Assembly (NCBI GenBank): GCA_029975415.1
Contig: JARKPE010000061.1
Span: 1-34,949, forward strand
Length of the DNA: 34,949 nt
Origin: Dysgonamonadaceae bacterium
GTDB lineage: Bacteria; Bacteroidota; Bacteroidia; Bacteroidales; Dysgonomonadaceae
Reading direction: 5' to 3'
Shown: one piece after another, positions 18,930 to 28,048 of the stretch
Numbering within the stretch: position 1 is the stretch's first letter
How the letters are laid out: each line of letters starts with the position of its first letter
The notes under the pieces: model-generated
Seen by the model: only the letters and a program-made list of their open reading frames with translations
Databases searched by the model: none
What the model was told of the DNA's origin: nothing
Position numbers and translations under genes: made by a program

Positions 18930-21131
18930 ATGAATTATTTCTATTTAGTACCTTTTGCTTCCCTTTCTGCGCTTGGTTTTGCTATGTATTTTTTTAAAAA
19001 GATGATGCGTGAAGGAGAAGGCACCGAAAGAATGAAGACCATCGCTCAATTTGTGCGCGAAGGAGCTATGTCGTATCTCAAACAGCAGTATAAGGTTGTA
19101 GTCATCGTTTTTGTCATACTCTCTATTATTTTTGGGATTATGGCATATTTTGGACTACAAAACAATTGGGTGCCATTCGCATTTCTCACCGGCGGTTTTT
19201 TTTCGGGTCTGGCCGGCTTTTTTGGTATGAAAACGGCCACCTATGCATCTGCTCGTACGGCGAACGCAGCAAAAACGTCCCTGAATAAAGGTTTGCAGGT
19301 TGCTTTTCGTTCGGGAGCAGTGATGGGACTTGTCGTGGTCGGGTTGGCATTGCTCGATATCTCGATTTGGTACCTCATCCTCGACTATTTTGTAGAGGAT
19401 GCCGAGCCGGGACATAAGCTCATCATGATAACAACCACCATGCTTACTTTTGGTATGGGAGCCTCCACACAGGCACTATTTGCTCGCGTTGGCGGAGGCA
19501 TATACACTAAAGCTGCCGACGTTGGAGCTGATTTGGTGGGGAAAGTTGAAGCCGGAATACCAGAAGATGATCCGCGCAATCCGGCTACCATTGCCGACAA
19601 TGTTGGAGATAATGTAGGCGACGTCGCCGGAATGGGCGCCGATCTTTACGAATCTTACTGCGGTTCGATTCTCTCTACTGCCGCACTTGGTGCATCGGCT
19701 TTTATTTCCAATCCTCAAATGCAATCGAATGCTGTGTTTGCGCCCATGATTATTGCCTCGATTGGCGTCTTTCTTTCTATTCTTGGAATTTTTCTGGTCA
19801 GAACAAAAGAAGATGCAACGATCAAAACGCTCATGTCCGCCCTTAATCGAGGAGTCAATACGAGCGCTGTTCTCATTGCGGGGAGTGCCATGCTCATACT
19901 TTATTTGCTCGGATTCGAAAACTGGCTTGGTCTTTCGTTTTCGGTGATTGCAGGGCTGCTTGCCGGTATTATTATCGGACAGGGCACCGAATATTTTACT
20001 TCGCATGCCTATCGCCCGACTCAAAATATTGCAAAAAGTGCCCAGACAGGTCCGGCTACAGTCATCATAGCCGGTATGGGATCCGGAATGATTTCGACGG
20101 TAATTCCTGTGATAACAATTGTTATAGCTATTTTGGTTTCATATCTCAGTCCGATTGGTTTCGATGTCAAAAATATGCTTACGGGTAATAATCTCAGTAT
20201 GGGTTTGTATGGCATTGCCATTGCGGCTGTAGGCATGTTGTCCACGCTTGGGATTACTCTTGCAACCGATGCTTATGGGCCCATTGCCGATAATGCCGGG
20301 GGAAATGCCGAGATGAGCGGGCTCGATCCCGAAGTACGTCGCCGTACGGATGCGCTTGATGCGCTTGGAAACACGACGGCCGCAACGGGGAAGGGATTTG
20401 CCATAGGTTCTGCGGCTCTCACAGCATTGGCGTTGTTAGCTTCGTATATGGAAGAAATTCGCATGGGAATGTTACGTCTTGGGAACAATATCATGCAATT
20501 TGCAAATGGTGATACCGTGGAAGTTGCGAGAGCGAGTTTTCTCGATTTTATGGATTATTATCAGGTTACACTGATGAATCCTAAGGTTTTATCCGGAGTT
20601 TTCGTTGGATCGATGATGGCCTTTCTTTTTTGCGGCTTAACGATGAATGCAGTAGGACGCGCTGCCCAGAAAATGGTGGAAGAGGTTCGGCGTCAGTTTC
20701 GCGAAATAAAAGGTATTCTCACCGGCGAAGGAACTCCCGATTATGCACGTTGTGTGGCTATCTCCACAAAAGGAGCGCAGAAGGAAATGCTTCTTCCCTC
20801 CATTTTAGCCATTTTGACACCTATTCTCACCGGAATTTTACTGGGAGTTTCGGGTGTTATGGGTTTGCTCGCAGGCGGATTAGGATCGGGATTCGTGTTG
20901 GCCGTTTTCATGGCCAATTCAGGCGGAGCTTGGGATAATGCCAAGAAATATATCGAAGAAGGCAATCTGGGAGGTAAGGGTGCTGATGCTCACAAAGCTG
21001 CTGTTGTAGGAGATACAGTGGGCGATCCGTTTAAGGACACATCGGGCCCTTCACTCAATATACTCATCAAACTTATGAGTATGGTATCTATTGTGATGGC
21101 GGGACTTACCGTATCGTGGAGCTTGCTTTGA
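18930..21131 (+). CDS. hppA: Membrane-bound, ion-translocating pyrophosphatase (K+-dependent type)
   Basis: This integral membrane enzyme couples pyrophosphate hydrolysis to Na+ and/or H+ export. The protein has 733 residues and about 16 hydrophobic segments. The substrate-binding block is complete at 190-242 (GIYTKAADVGADLVGKVE, then EDDPRNPATIADNVGDNVGD), as are DAYGPIADNAGG (447-458) and the C-terminal GDTVGDPFKDTSGPS. The motif GNTTAATGKG (480-489) has Ala484 where K+-independent enzymes carry Lys, so it should require K+. K+-dependent enzymes of Bacteroides-type lineages pump Na+, some with H+ as well. The nqr operon 444 bases downstream supports a sodium role. The two are separated by terminators and are not one transcript. 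Confidence 0.96.
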   Translation: MNYFYLVPFASLSALGFAMYFFKKMMREGEGTERMKTIAQFVREGAMSYLKQQYKVVVIVFVILSIIFGIMAYFGLQNNWVPFAFLTGGFFSGLAGFFGMKTATYASARTANAAKTSLNKGLQVAFRSGAVMGLVVVGLALLDISIWYLILDYFVEDAEPGHKLIMITTTMLTFGMGASTQALFARVGGGIYTKAADVGADLVGKVEAGIPEDDPRNPATIADNVGDNVGDVAGMGADLYESYCGSILSTAALGASAFISNPQMQSNAVFAPMIIASIGVFLSILGIFLVRTKEDATIKTLMSALNRGVNTSAVLIAGSAMLILYLLGFENWLGLSFSVIAGLLAGIIIGQGTEYFTSHAYRPTQNIAKSAQTGPATVIIAGMGSGMISTVIPVITIVIAILVSYLSPIGFDVKNMLTGNNLSMGLYGIAIAAVGMLSTLGITLATDAYGPIADNAGGNAEMSGLDPEVRRRTDALDALGNTTAATGKGFAIGSAALTALALLASYMEEIRMGMLRLGNNIMQFANGDTVEVARASFLDFMDYYQVTLMNPKVLSGVFVGSMMAFLFCGLTMNAVGRAAQKMVEEVRRQFREIKGILTGEGTPDYARCVAISTKGAQKEMLLPSILAILTPILTGILLGVSGVMGLLAGGLGSGFVLAVFMANSGGAWDNAKKYIEEGNLGGKGADAHKAAVVGDTVGDPFKDTSGPSLNILIKLMSMVSIVMAGLTVSWSLL

Positions 21132-21168
21132 TAGAGTAAAGGTTTTATAAGAATTAGAAGAATAATTC

Positions 21169-21204
21169 CTGGCGCATATAGGCTTTATAGTCAATGTGCG
21201 CCAG
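21169..21204 (+). terminator. Probable terminator after hppA
   Basis: An 11-base arm at 21169-21179 (CTGGCGCATAT) pairs with 21194-21204, with one G-T pair, around a 14-base loop. The following sequence is T-rich (TTTATTAGTTTT). It lies 37 bases after the hppA stop. Confidence 0.7.
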
Positions 21205-21284
21205 TTTATTAGTTTTGTGTATAGTTTTTTTTAGGAAGCAATTGCTATTTGTAATCGTTCTATTTTTTTAATGAATAGAAAGGT

Positions 21285-21308
21285 TGCTCGCTTTATCGAG
21301 CATTTTTT
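21285..21308 (+). terminator. Second terminator in the hppA-nqrA gap
   Basis: TGCTCG (21285-21290) pairs with CGAGCA (21297-21302) around CTTTAT, followed by six T bases to 21308. It lies about 80 bases after the first hairpin. It is either a back-up terminator for hppA or the end of a short separate transcript. Confidence 0.7.
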
Positions 21309-21457
21309 ATTTATGTCCTACATTATGAGGATTTTGATCATACAGCTTTTCCCTAAGATACTTATCTGTTTTTTGGGTAAAAATGGATCAAAACTTAATT
21401 ACGGATTTTTTTCCATAATTTTCTGAAGATTTATGACGAGATCATTCCAAAAAAATG

Positions 21458-21465
21458 TATCTTTG
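21458..21465 (+). promoter_or_regulatory. Predicted -7 box of the nqr operon
   Basis: TATCTTTG is an exact TAnnTTTG match, 110 bases upstream of the nqrA ATG. The implied leader is about 100 bases. The rest of the 21132-21575 gap contains two terminators and no credible gene. Confidence 0.6.
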
Positions 21466-21575
21466 CGGCACAAAAAACGTGCTTTAATTTCACAGCAATA
21501 TACATATATTTCGAAAAAGCTGATTGAAAACAGGTTGATCAAAAAAACATATAAGCTACTTTATTAAAAATAGAT

Positions 21576-22922
21576 ATGGCTAATCGCATCACTATTAAAA
21601 AAGGCTTACAAATTCCTCTGGCCGGAAGAGCTGAAGAAGTTTTTCGCGGGACAGTAACCAGCGAATTTGTAAAAGTCTGTCCTGATGATTTTCACGGGAT
21701 CATTCCAAAATTAGCAGTGAAGGTGAATGATCGGATCGAAGCCGGAAGTGCACTGTTTTACGACAAACAGCATCCCGACATGTTGTTCGCTTCTCCTGTA
21801 AGTGGTGTTGTGACCGAGATCGTAAGAGGCGAAAAACGTAAAATTCTCCACGTTGACATTAAGGCCGATAAGGATATTCAATACGAAGATTTCGGGAAAA
21901 AACAAATTTCGGCTCTTTCGACAGATGAAATCAAAAGTGCTCTTCTGAGAGCCGGTATTTGGTTTCTGATCAAGCAACGACCTTACGATATTGTTGCCAA
22001 TCCCGACAAGTTGCCTCGCGATATTTTCGTGACGGGTTTTGATACGGCTCCTTTGGCACCTTCCTACGACTTTATCCTTCAGGGACAGGAAGATGATCTT
22101 CAAACAGGTTTTGATGCTCTTTCCAAACTTACCAAAGGCAAGGTTTATCTTTCCATAAGCACGAAGACCTCCAATAAAGGATTGCGTGAAGCGCGAAACG
22201 TGATACTTACCGAATTTGAAGGCCCACATCCGGCAGGAAATGTCGGAGTGCAGATCAATCACATTAAACCTGTAAACAAGGGGGAAACAGTTTGGACGCT
22301 TTCGGCATTGGATGTTGTCATCATCGGCCGTTTATTTAATAAGGGTATTGTCGATCTAACTCGTACGGTTGCATTGACAGGCTCTGAGGTTAAGAAGACA
22401 GGGTATTACAAAATGACAATCGGTACCGGATTGAAATCTATCTTCAAAAACAATGTAACCGAAGGAATACCGTTGAGGTACATCAGTGGCAATCCTCTCA
22501 CCGGTATAAAGATTGACGAAGATGGCTTTCTCCATGCTTACGATTCGCAAATCACCGTAATACCGGAGGGTGTAGGTGTTCATGAGATGTTTGGATGGGC
22601 TTCACTGTCACCCAATCGCTATAGTGCTGGATGCACCTATCCGAAACTTCGAAAGGAATATCGATTGGATGCTCGGATTTTGGGTGGCCAAAGAGCTATT
22701 ATAGTTTCCAATGAATACGATCAGGTTTTTCCCATGGATATTTATCCGGAACAGTTGATCAAAGCCACAATCGCTTTCAATATCGATAAGATGGAGCAAC
22801 TCGGAATTTATGAGGTAGCTCCCGAAGATTTCGCATTGTGTGAATTTGTGGATACTTCGAAGCTTGAAATACAGAAAATTATTCGAACCGGCTTAGATTT
22901 GCTTCGCAAAGAGATGGAATAG
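21576..22922 (+). CDS. nqrA: Na+-translocating NADH:quinone reductase subunit A
   Basis: NqrA is the large cytoplasmic subunit associated with quinone binding in the six-subunit Na+-NQR complex. The protein has 448 residues, the normal length, and starts with the family's MANRITIKKGLQIPLAG. FASPVSGVVTEIVRGEKRK (residues 71-89) is the biotinyl-lipoyl-like fold shared with RnfC, and HPAGNVGVQINHIKPV (about 217-232) is a strongly conserved NqrA block. It is the first gene of the operon, preceded by a consensus -7 box. The 120-base gap to nqrB contains a small GACCG/CGGTC hairpin at 22951-22974, which might influence subunit expression. Confidence 0.97.
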   Translation: MANRITIKKGLQIPLAGRAEEVFRGTVTSEFVKVCPDDFHGIIPKLAVKVNDRIEAGSALFYDKQHPDMLFASPVSGVVTEIVRGEKRKILHVDIKADKDIQYEDFGKKQISALSTDEIKSALLRAGIWFLIKQRPYDIVANPDKLPRDIFVTGFDTAPLAPSYDFILQGQEDDLQTGFDALSKLTKGKVYLSISTKTSNKGLREARNVILTEFEGPHPAGNVGVQINHIKPVNKGETVWTLSALDVVIIGRLFNKGIVDLTRTVALTGSEVKKTGYYKMTIGTGLKSIFKNNVTEGIPLRYISGNPLTGIKIDEDGFLHAYDSQITVIPEGVGVHEMFGWASLSPNRYSAGCTYPKLRKEYRLDARILGGQRAIIVSNEYDQVFPMDIYPEQLIKATIAFNIDKMEQLGIYEVAPEDFALCEFVDTSKLEIQKIIRTGLDLLRKEME

Positions 22923-23042
22923 AAATGATTTTCGTAAGAATAGAAACTTTCGACCGATTTTTTGTGCTTCCGGTCTTCTATTCAACATTGTTTTCATTGT
23001 CTTAATTAAAGTAAGAAAAATAACAAATAAATATCTTGATTC

Positions 23043-24248
23043 ATGTCTTTAAGAAATTATATCGATAAGATAAAGCCCAATTTCGAAGAAGGCGGAAAGT
23101 TTTATTGGCTGCATTCTACCTTTGATGCTTTCGAAACTTTCTTGTATGTGCCTGATACTACTTCGAAATCGGGAGTGCATATTCACGATGCGAGAGACTC
23201 GAAGCGAACGATGATTATCGTTGTCTTCGCGCTTATGCCTGCATTGCTGTTTGGGATGTATAATGTCGGACTTCAGCACTATCTTGCTATTGGTCAAGAT
23301 GTCGGTTTCTGGACAAAATTCTTTTACGGATTGCTATCCGTATTGCCACAAATCGTAGTTTCTTACGTTGTGGGATTGGGGATTGAGTTTGCGATGGCAC
23401 AAATAAAGCATGAAGAGGTATCGGAAGGTTTTTTGGTCACGGGAATACTTATCCCTATGATCTTGCCTGTTGATACTCCGTTATGGATGATTGCCGTTGC
23501 CACTGCGTTTGCAGTAGTATTCGCTAAAGAAGTGTTTGGAGGTACCGGGTATAACATATTCAATGTTGCTCTCATTGCTCGTGCATTTTTGTTCTTTTCC
23601 TATCCGTCCAAGATGTCGGGTGATCAGGTTTGGGTTCGCACCGGTAGTACTTTTGGAATGGGTAAGGGAACTGTAGTTGATGGATTTTCGGGAGCTACGC
23701 CTCTCGGCCAGTTGGCTACTACAGATGCTCATAGTTTTGCGGATTTCTCTTTCAGAGGAATTTCAGGACAACCACTAACGACCAGTGATATGTTTTTTGG
23801 TTTTATACCCGGTTCTGTAGGTGAAGTATCTACTCTTGCCATATTGTTGGGCGCCATTCTTCTGATTGCTACCAATGTCGGAAGTTGGAAAACCATGCTC
23901 TCCGTATTTTTGGGAGGATTGTTCACCGTCACTCTCGTGAATTTATTCGCGGTAAATGCGGCAATGGAGATGACTGCCAACTATCACTTTTTACTCGGAG
24001 GATTTGCATTTGGCGCAGTTTTTATGGCCACCGATCCTGTAACCTCTGCGCGAACAGAAACCGGTAAATGGATATACGGTTTTCTTATTGGATTGATCGC
24101 CATTACCATTCGCATTTTCAATCCGGGTTATCCGGAAGGAATGATGCTCTCTATATTGTTTATGAACGCTTTTGCTCCGCTCATCGACTTCTACGTGGTG
24201 GATGCCAATATCAAAAAACGACTGAAACGCGTTGAAGTGAAAAAATAG
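23043..24248 (+). CDS. nqrB: Na+-translocating NADH:quinone reductase subunit B
   Basis: NqrB is a membrane subunit that carries covalent FMN and riboflavin and forms part of the Na+ path. The 401-residue protein has about nine or ten hydrophobic helices. The flavinylation motif DGFSGATPL is present, with Thr219 as the expected FMN-linked residue. Other NqrB/RnfD-type blocks are KEVFGGTGYNIFNVALIARA (163-182) and FMATDPVTSARTETGKWIYG. Attachment of FMN would need an ApbE-type transferase, which is not in this window. NqrC follows after 29 bases. Confidence 0.97.
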   Translation: MSLRNYIDKIKPNFEEGGKFYWLHSTFDAFETFLYVPDTTSKSGVHIHDARDSKRTMIIVVFALMPALLFGMYNVGLQHYLAIGQDVGFWTKFFYGLLSVLPQIVVSYVVGLGIEFAMAQIKHEEVSEGFLVTGILIPMILPVDTPLWMIAVATAFAVVFAKEVFGGTGYNIFNVALIARAFLFFSYPSKMSGDQVWVRTGSTFGMGKGTVVDGFSGATPLGQLATTDAHSFADFSFRGISGQPLTTSDMFFGFIPGSVGEVSTLAILLGAILLIATNVGSWKTMLSVFLGGLFTVTLVNLFAVNAAMEMTANYHFLLGGFAFGAVFMATDPVTSARTETGKWIYGFLIGLIAITIRIFNPGYPEGMMLSILFMNAFAPLIDFYVVDANIKKRLKRVEVKK

Positions 24249-24277
24249 AGAAAAATAATTAGGAAAGGAACGATGTT

Positions 24278-24991
24278 ATGAATAGAGAAAATAATGTTTA
24301 TACCATTCTATATGCCTCGATTATGGTGATTATCGTCGCCATTGTTCTGGCATTTACCCACCAATCGTTGAGTGAGCAGCAGACCAAGAATGTGAACATC
24401 GATAAAATGCAACAAATTCTTCGCTCGCTGCATATCAATGTATCTGCCAACGAAGCCGAATCTAAATATAACGAGTTGATAAAAAATTCTTATTTGGTTA
24501 CTCCTCAAGGAGAAAAAGTGGAAGGATCGGAGGGTACAAAAACTACAGATCCGGCCTTTGCAACAGACATAGCGGTAGATGCCAGCAAGGGGTTGCCCGT
24601 TTTCGAAGCAGAAATCGATGGCAGGACAATTTATATTTTGCCCATGTCCGGTAAAGGTTTATGGGGGCCGATATGGGGATATATAGCAATAGAGTCGGAT
24701 GGCAGTACTGTGTATGGCGCAGATTTCAGCCATCAGGGTGAGACTCCGGGTTTGGGTGCTGAAATAGCAACACCCCGATTTGGTGGTCAATTTGATGGCA
24801 AGCACTTGTTTAGAGATAATACTTTTACCTCTATTGCAGTAGTGAAACCCGGTCAATCAGTCAACGACAGAGATTACGTAGATGGAATTTCGGGGGGCAC
24901 CATCACCAGCAAAGGTGTAAATGCGATGTTGCTCGAAAGTGTCGGACAGTATAAAAACTTTTTAATGAATCTGAATGCCGCTAAAAAATAG
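24278..24991 (+). CDS. nqrC: Na+-translocating NADH:quinone reductase subunit C
   Basis: NqrC has one N-terminal membrane helix (residues 9-26) and a periplasmic FMN-binding domain. The 237-residue protein contains FSHQGETPGLGAEI (150-163) and the flavinylation motif DGISGGTITS, where Thr208 is the likely FMN attachment site. The common motif is SGAT; here it reads SGGT, which I believe also occurs in other Bacteroidota NqrC proteins. The gene is 29 bases after nqrB and 23 before nqrD. Confidence 0.96.
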   Translation: MNRENNVYTILYASIMVIIVAIVLAFTHQSLSEQQTKNVNIDKMQQILRSLHINVSANEAESKYNELIKNSYLVTPQGEKVEGSEGTKTTDPAFATDIAVDASKGLPVFEAEIDGRTIYILPMSGKGLWGPIWGYIAIESDGSTVYGADFSHQGETPGLGAEIATPRFGGQFDGKHLFRDNTFTSIAVVKPGQSVNDRDYVDGISGGTITSKGVNAMLLESVGQYKNFLMNLNAAKK

Positions 24992-25014
24992 CGGTCAAAA
25001 AAAAATAATGTACT

Positions 25015-25644
25015 ATGGCATTATCAAACAAGACCAAAGCGGTGTTATTAGGCCCGCTCAATAAAAATAACCCTATTATAATTCAGGTTTTGGGTATTTG
25101 TTCAGCTCTGGCTGTAACATCCAAACTCGAACCGGCTCTCGTAATGGCGATTGCTGTAACAATTGTAACGGCTTTCAGTAATGTTATTATTTCGATGTTG
25201 CGAAATACTATTCCCAACCGAATAAGAATCATTGTTCAACTTGTGGTGGTTGCCACACTTGTAACTTTGGTAAGTGAAGTTTTAAAAGCCTTTGCTTATG
25301 ATGTCAACAAACAACTTTCGGTTTTTGTGGGATTGATCGTTACCAACTGTATTCTGATGGGACGTCTCGAAGCATTTGCCCTCGGCAATGGACCTTGGCC
25401 TTCGTTTCTCGACGGCATAGGTAACGGACTCGGCTACGGATGGATTTTAGTAGTAGTTGGGTTTGTCCGTGAATTGTTTGGGTCGGGCTCGCTTTTGGGT
25501 TATCCGATCATTCCTAAATCGTTTTATGAGGCAGGATATCAAAACAACGGATTGATGATGCTTGCGCCAATGGCATTATTGCTTATCGGTGTCATCATTT
25601 GGATACACAGATCCCAAAATAAGGAATTGCAGGAAGCCGCATAA
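25015..25644 (+). CDS. nqrD: Na+-translocating NADH:quinone reductase subunit D
   Basis: NqrD is a six-helix membrane subunit related to RnfE. With NqrE it forms an inverted-repeat pair that holds an intramembrane 2Fe-2S centre. The 209-residue protein shows [19 protein letters not shown] with the conserved Cys29, and a second conserved cysteine in [19 protein letters not shown] (about Cys111). Length and motifs are normal. The next gene, nqrE, starts after an 87-base gap, longer than the other spacings in the operon. Confidence 0.96.
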   Translation: MALSNKTKAVLLGPLNKNNPIIIQVLGICSALAVTSKLEPALVMAIAVTIVTAFSNVIISMLRNTIPNRIRIIVQLVVVATLVTLVSEVLKAFAYDVNKQLSVFVGLIVTNCILMGRLEAFALGNGPWPSFLDGIGNGLGYGWILVVVGFVRELFGSGSLLGYPIIPKSFYEAGYQNNGLMMLAPMALLLIGVIIWIHRSQNKELQEAA

Positions 25645-25731
25645 CAACGCTATTGATTTTGGAATAATAATTCTTGCATTTTTTTCGGTTTATTTCATTA
25701 AGCAGAAACATTAAATATAACTAAATAAATA

Positions 25732-26346
25732 ATGGAAGCTATTAGTTTAATTGTTAGGTCGATATTTGTCGATAATATGATTTTTGCATACTTTTTGGGT
25801 ATGTGCTCTTTCCTGGCAGTATCGAAAAACGTTAAAACAGCACTTGGATTGGGTATTGCCGTAACGTTTGTTTTGTCGCTGACAGTACCTATTAACTATA
25901 TGCTCGAAAATTATGTGCTCAAAGCAGGTGCGCTGAGGTGGTTGGGCGATCAGTTTGCTGAAGTTGATTTAAGCGTGTTCAGCCTTCTTATATTCATTGC
26001 GGTAATTGCTTCTTTCGTTCAGCTTGTCGAAATGGTTATTGAACGTTTCAGCCCATCTCTTTATGCTTCTCTCGGAATTTTTCTTCCTTTGATTGCGGTT
26101 AACTGTGCAATATTAGGAGGATCGTTGTTTATGCAGCAACGCGAATTTGCAGACGTAGGTATTGCTACAGCATACGGTTTTGGTTCGGGTATTGGATGGT
26201 TGCTTGCAATAGTGGGCATGGCAGCTATTCGTGAAAAGCTTGAATATTCGAATGTTCCCAAACCTTTGAAAGGGCTGGGTATCACGTTTATTCTTACGGG
26301 ATTGATGGCTTTCGGATTTATGAGTTTTTCGGGAATCAACATATAA
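25732..26346 (+). CDS. nqrE: Na+-translocating NADH:quinone reductase subunit E
   Basis: NqrE is the RnfA-like partner of NqrD, also with six membrane helices. The 204-residue protein contains [20 protein letters not shown] with a conserved cysteine (Cys25) and [20 protein letters not shown] with the second (about Cys120). Together with the two NqrD cysteines these are expected to bind the membrane Fe-S centre. The length matches the family. It sits 59 bases before nqrF. Confidence 0.96.
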   Translation: MEAISLIVRSIFVDNMIFAYFLGMCSFLAVSKNVKTALGLGIAVTFVLSLTVPINYMLENYVLKAGALRWLGDQFAEVDLSVFSLLIFIAVIASFVQLVEMVIERFSPSLYASLGIFLPLIAVNCAILGGSLFMQQREFADVGIATAYGFGSGIGWLLAIVGMAAIREKLEYSNVPKPLKGLGITFILTGLMAFGFMSFSGINI

Positions 26347-26405
26347 CTAATCTTTTATTAAGATAAAGACAAGATAAATTTTCTGAATAAATTAATTAAT
26401 CAAAT

Positions 26406-27683
26406 ATGAGTTTGCTACTAAATGCCGGCGGGTTGACAATTATTACAAGTGTTGTCGTATTTTTGGTTATTATTTTGATTTTGGTAGTCGTTATATTGGC
26501 TGCAAAAGCAAAACTGATGCCTTCGGGCAATGTTGTGATTACCATAAACGAAAAGAAGAAACTGGAAGTTCCAATGGGAGGAACGTTACTGACCACGTTG
26601 CAATCACAAAATATTTATCTTTCGTCGGCATGCGGTGGAAGTGGTACATGTGGACAATGTCGTTGCCAAATATTTGAAGGCGGTGGAGAGATATTGCCAA
26701 CCGAAAAAGGCCATTTCAATCGCAAACAACAGTTGGATCACTGGCGATTGAGTTGTCAGGTGAAGGTGAAGGAAAATATGTCTATCAGGGTGCCTGAAGA
26801 AGTATTCGGAATTAAAGAATGGGAATGCAAAGTGATATCCAATCACAATGTCGCGTCCTTTATCAAGGAATTCGTCGTAAGATTGCCTGAAGGCGAAAAA
26901 TTGGAATTTATACCTGGTTCCTATAGTCAAATCAGAGTTCCGGCTTATGATACTATTAAATATTCCGATTTTGTCATTGACGAGGAATACAAACCGGAAT
27001 GGGACAGGATGAAAATGTGGGATCTGCAAGTTAAAAATGACGAGGAGACGATTCGAGCGTACTCCATGGCGAATTATCCTGCGGAAGGGAACGATATTAT
27101 TAAGTTGAACGTGCGTATAGCTACACCTCCTTTTGATCGGGCAAAAAATACGTGGATGAATGTGAAACCGGGTATAGCTTCTTCTTATATTTTCAGTCTA
27201 AAGCCTGGTGACAAGGTGCTTATGTCGGGTCCTTATGGCGAATTTCATCCTATTTTCGACAGCAAGCGTGAAATGATGTGGATTGGTGGTGGTGCCGGTA
27301 TGGCTCCCTTGCGTGCGCAAATCATGTATATGACGAAGACACTCAAAACTACCGATCGTAAGATGTCTTTTTTCTATGGCGCACGTGCACTTATAGAAGC
27401 GTTTTACCTCGAAGATTTTTACGAACTCGAGAGAGAATTCCCCAATTTTACATTTCATTTGGCTCTCGACCGTCCCGATCCGGCAGCCGATGCAGCCGGC
27501 ATAAAATTTACACCGGGATTTGTTCATCAGGTGATTTACGAAACTTATCTTAAGAATCATGAGACTCCCGAAGATATCGAGTACTACATGTGCGGACCCG
27601 GTCCGATGGCAAATGCCGTCAAGCGTATGCTCGACGATCTCGGTGTTCCTCCCGAAATGTTGATGTTCGACGATTTCGGATAA
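26406..27683 (+). CDS. nqrF: Na+-translocating NADH:quinone reductase subunit F
   Basis: NqrF is the NADH-oxidising entry point of the complex. The 425-residue protein has one N-terminal membrane helix (about 11-33), a 2Fe-2S ferredoxin domain with Cys76, Cys82, Cys85 and Cys117, an FAD domain with the RAYSMANYP motif, and an NAD-binding domain with GGGAGMAPLRAQI, YMCGPGPMANAV and the C-terminal FDDFG. Electrons pass from NADH to FAD, to 2Fe-2S, and then to the flavins of NqrB/NqrC. It is the last gene of the operon, followed directly by two hairpins. Confidence 0.98.
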   Translation: MSLLLNAGGLTIITSVVVFLVIILILVVVILAAKAKLMPSGNVVITINEKKKLEVPMGGTLLTTLQSQNIYLSSACGGSGTCGQCRCQIFEGGGEILPTEKGHFNRKQQLDHWRLSCQVKVKENMSIRVPEEVFGIKEWECKVISNHNVASFIKEFVVRLPEGEKLEFIPGSYSQIRVPAYDTIKYSDFVIDEEYKPEWDRMKMWDLQVKNDEETIRAYSMANYPAEGNDIIKLNVRIATPPFDRAKNTWMNVKPGIASSYIFSLKPGDKVLMSGPYGEFHPIFDSKREMMWIGGGAGMAPLRAQIMYMTKTLKTTDRKMSFFYGARALIEAFYLEDFYELEREFPNFTFHLALDRPDPAADAAGIKFTPGFVHQVIYETYLKNHETPEDIEYYMCGPGPMANAVKRMLDDLGVPPEMLMFDDFG

Positions 27684-27684
27684 C

Positions 27685-27707
27685 AGATTTGTACTTGTTT
27701 CAAATCT
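27685..27707. other. Hairpin immediately after the nqrF stop codon
   Basis: AGATTTG (27685-27691) pairs perfectly with CAAATCT (27701-27707) around a 9-base loop, starting two bases after the stop codon. It is A/T-rich and has no T run. It precedes the stronger hairpin at 27715 by seven bases. Confidence 0.5.
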
Positions 27708-27714
27708 AATGTGA

Positions 27715-27753
27715 AAGCGGCAGGCTCATGAAAATGGAATGAGCCTGCCGCTT
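27715..27753 (+). terminator. Strong hairpin ending the nqr operon
   Basis: A perfect 15-base-pair, GC-rich stem (27715-27729 with 27739-27753) surrounds a 9-base loop. The following bases are not a clean T run, so it may act as a terminator with help or as a 3' end stabiliser. The rest of the gap 27754-28048 shows only the -7 box at 27944. Confidence 0.65.
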
Positions 27754-27943
27754 GCGATTTACAATATCTGCAGTTGTGATATTTTCCTTATATTTTTCCT
27801 TTTCAATGGTTATTTCGGACACGATCTGAATATACTTTCAATGAATTCTATACTGCATATTTTCATTGCCAAATATGTATGTGATTTTTTGATGTTTTAC
27901 GCAGAAAAATAAATGGAAAAGCAGAATGTTCGCCAAAAAACAT

Positions 27944-27951
27944 TAATTTTG
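27944..27951 (+). promoter_or_regulatory. Predicted -7 box for the polysaccharide export pair
   Basis: TAATTTTG matches TAnnTTTG exactly and lies 97 bases upstream of the exporter ATG, implying a leader of about 90 bases. No convincing -33 element is seen. Confidence 0.5.
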
Positions 27952-28048
27952 CAAAATATAGCCGATATGCAGTCTTCGGCGCCATTTTGAAAGATATTAT
28001 ATTCACGCTAAAAAAATTATAACCTTCCATTAACGGAGAATAGTTACT

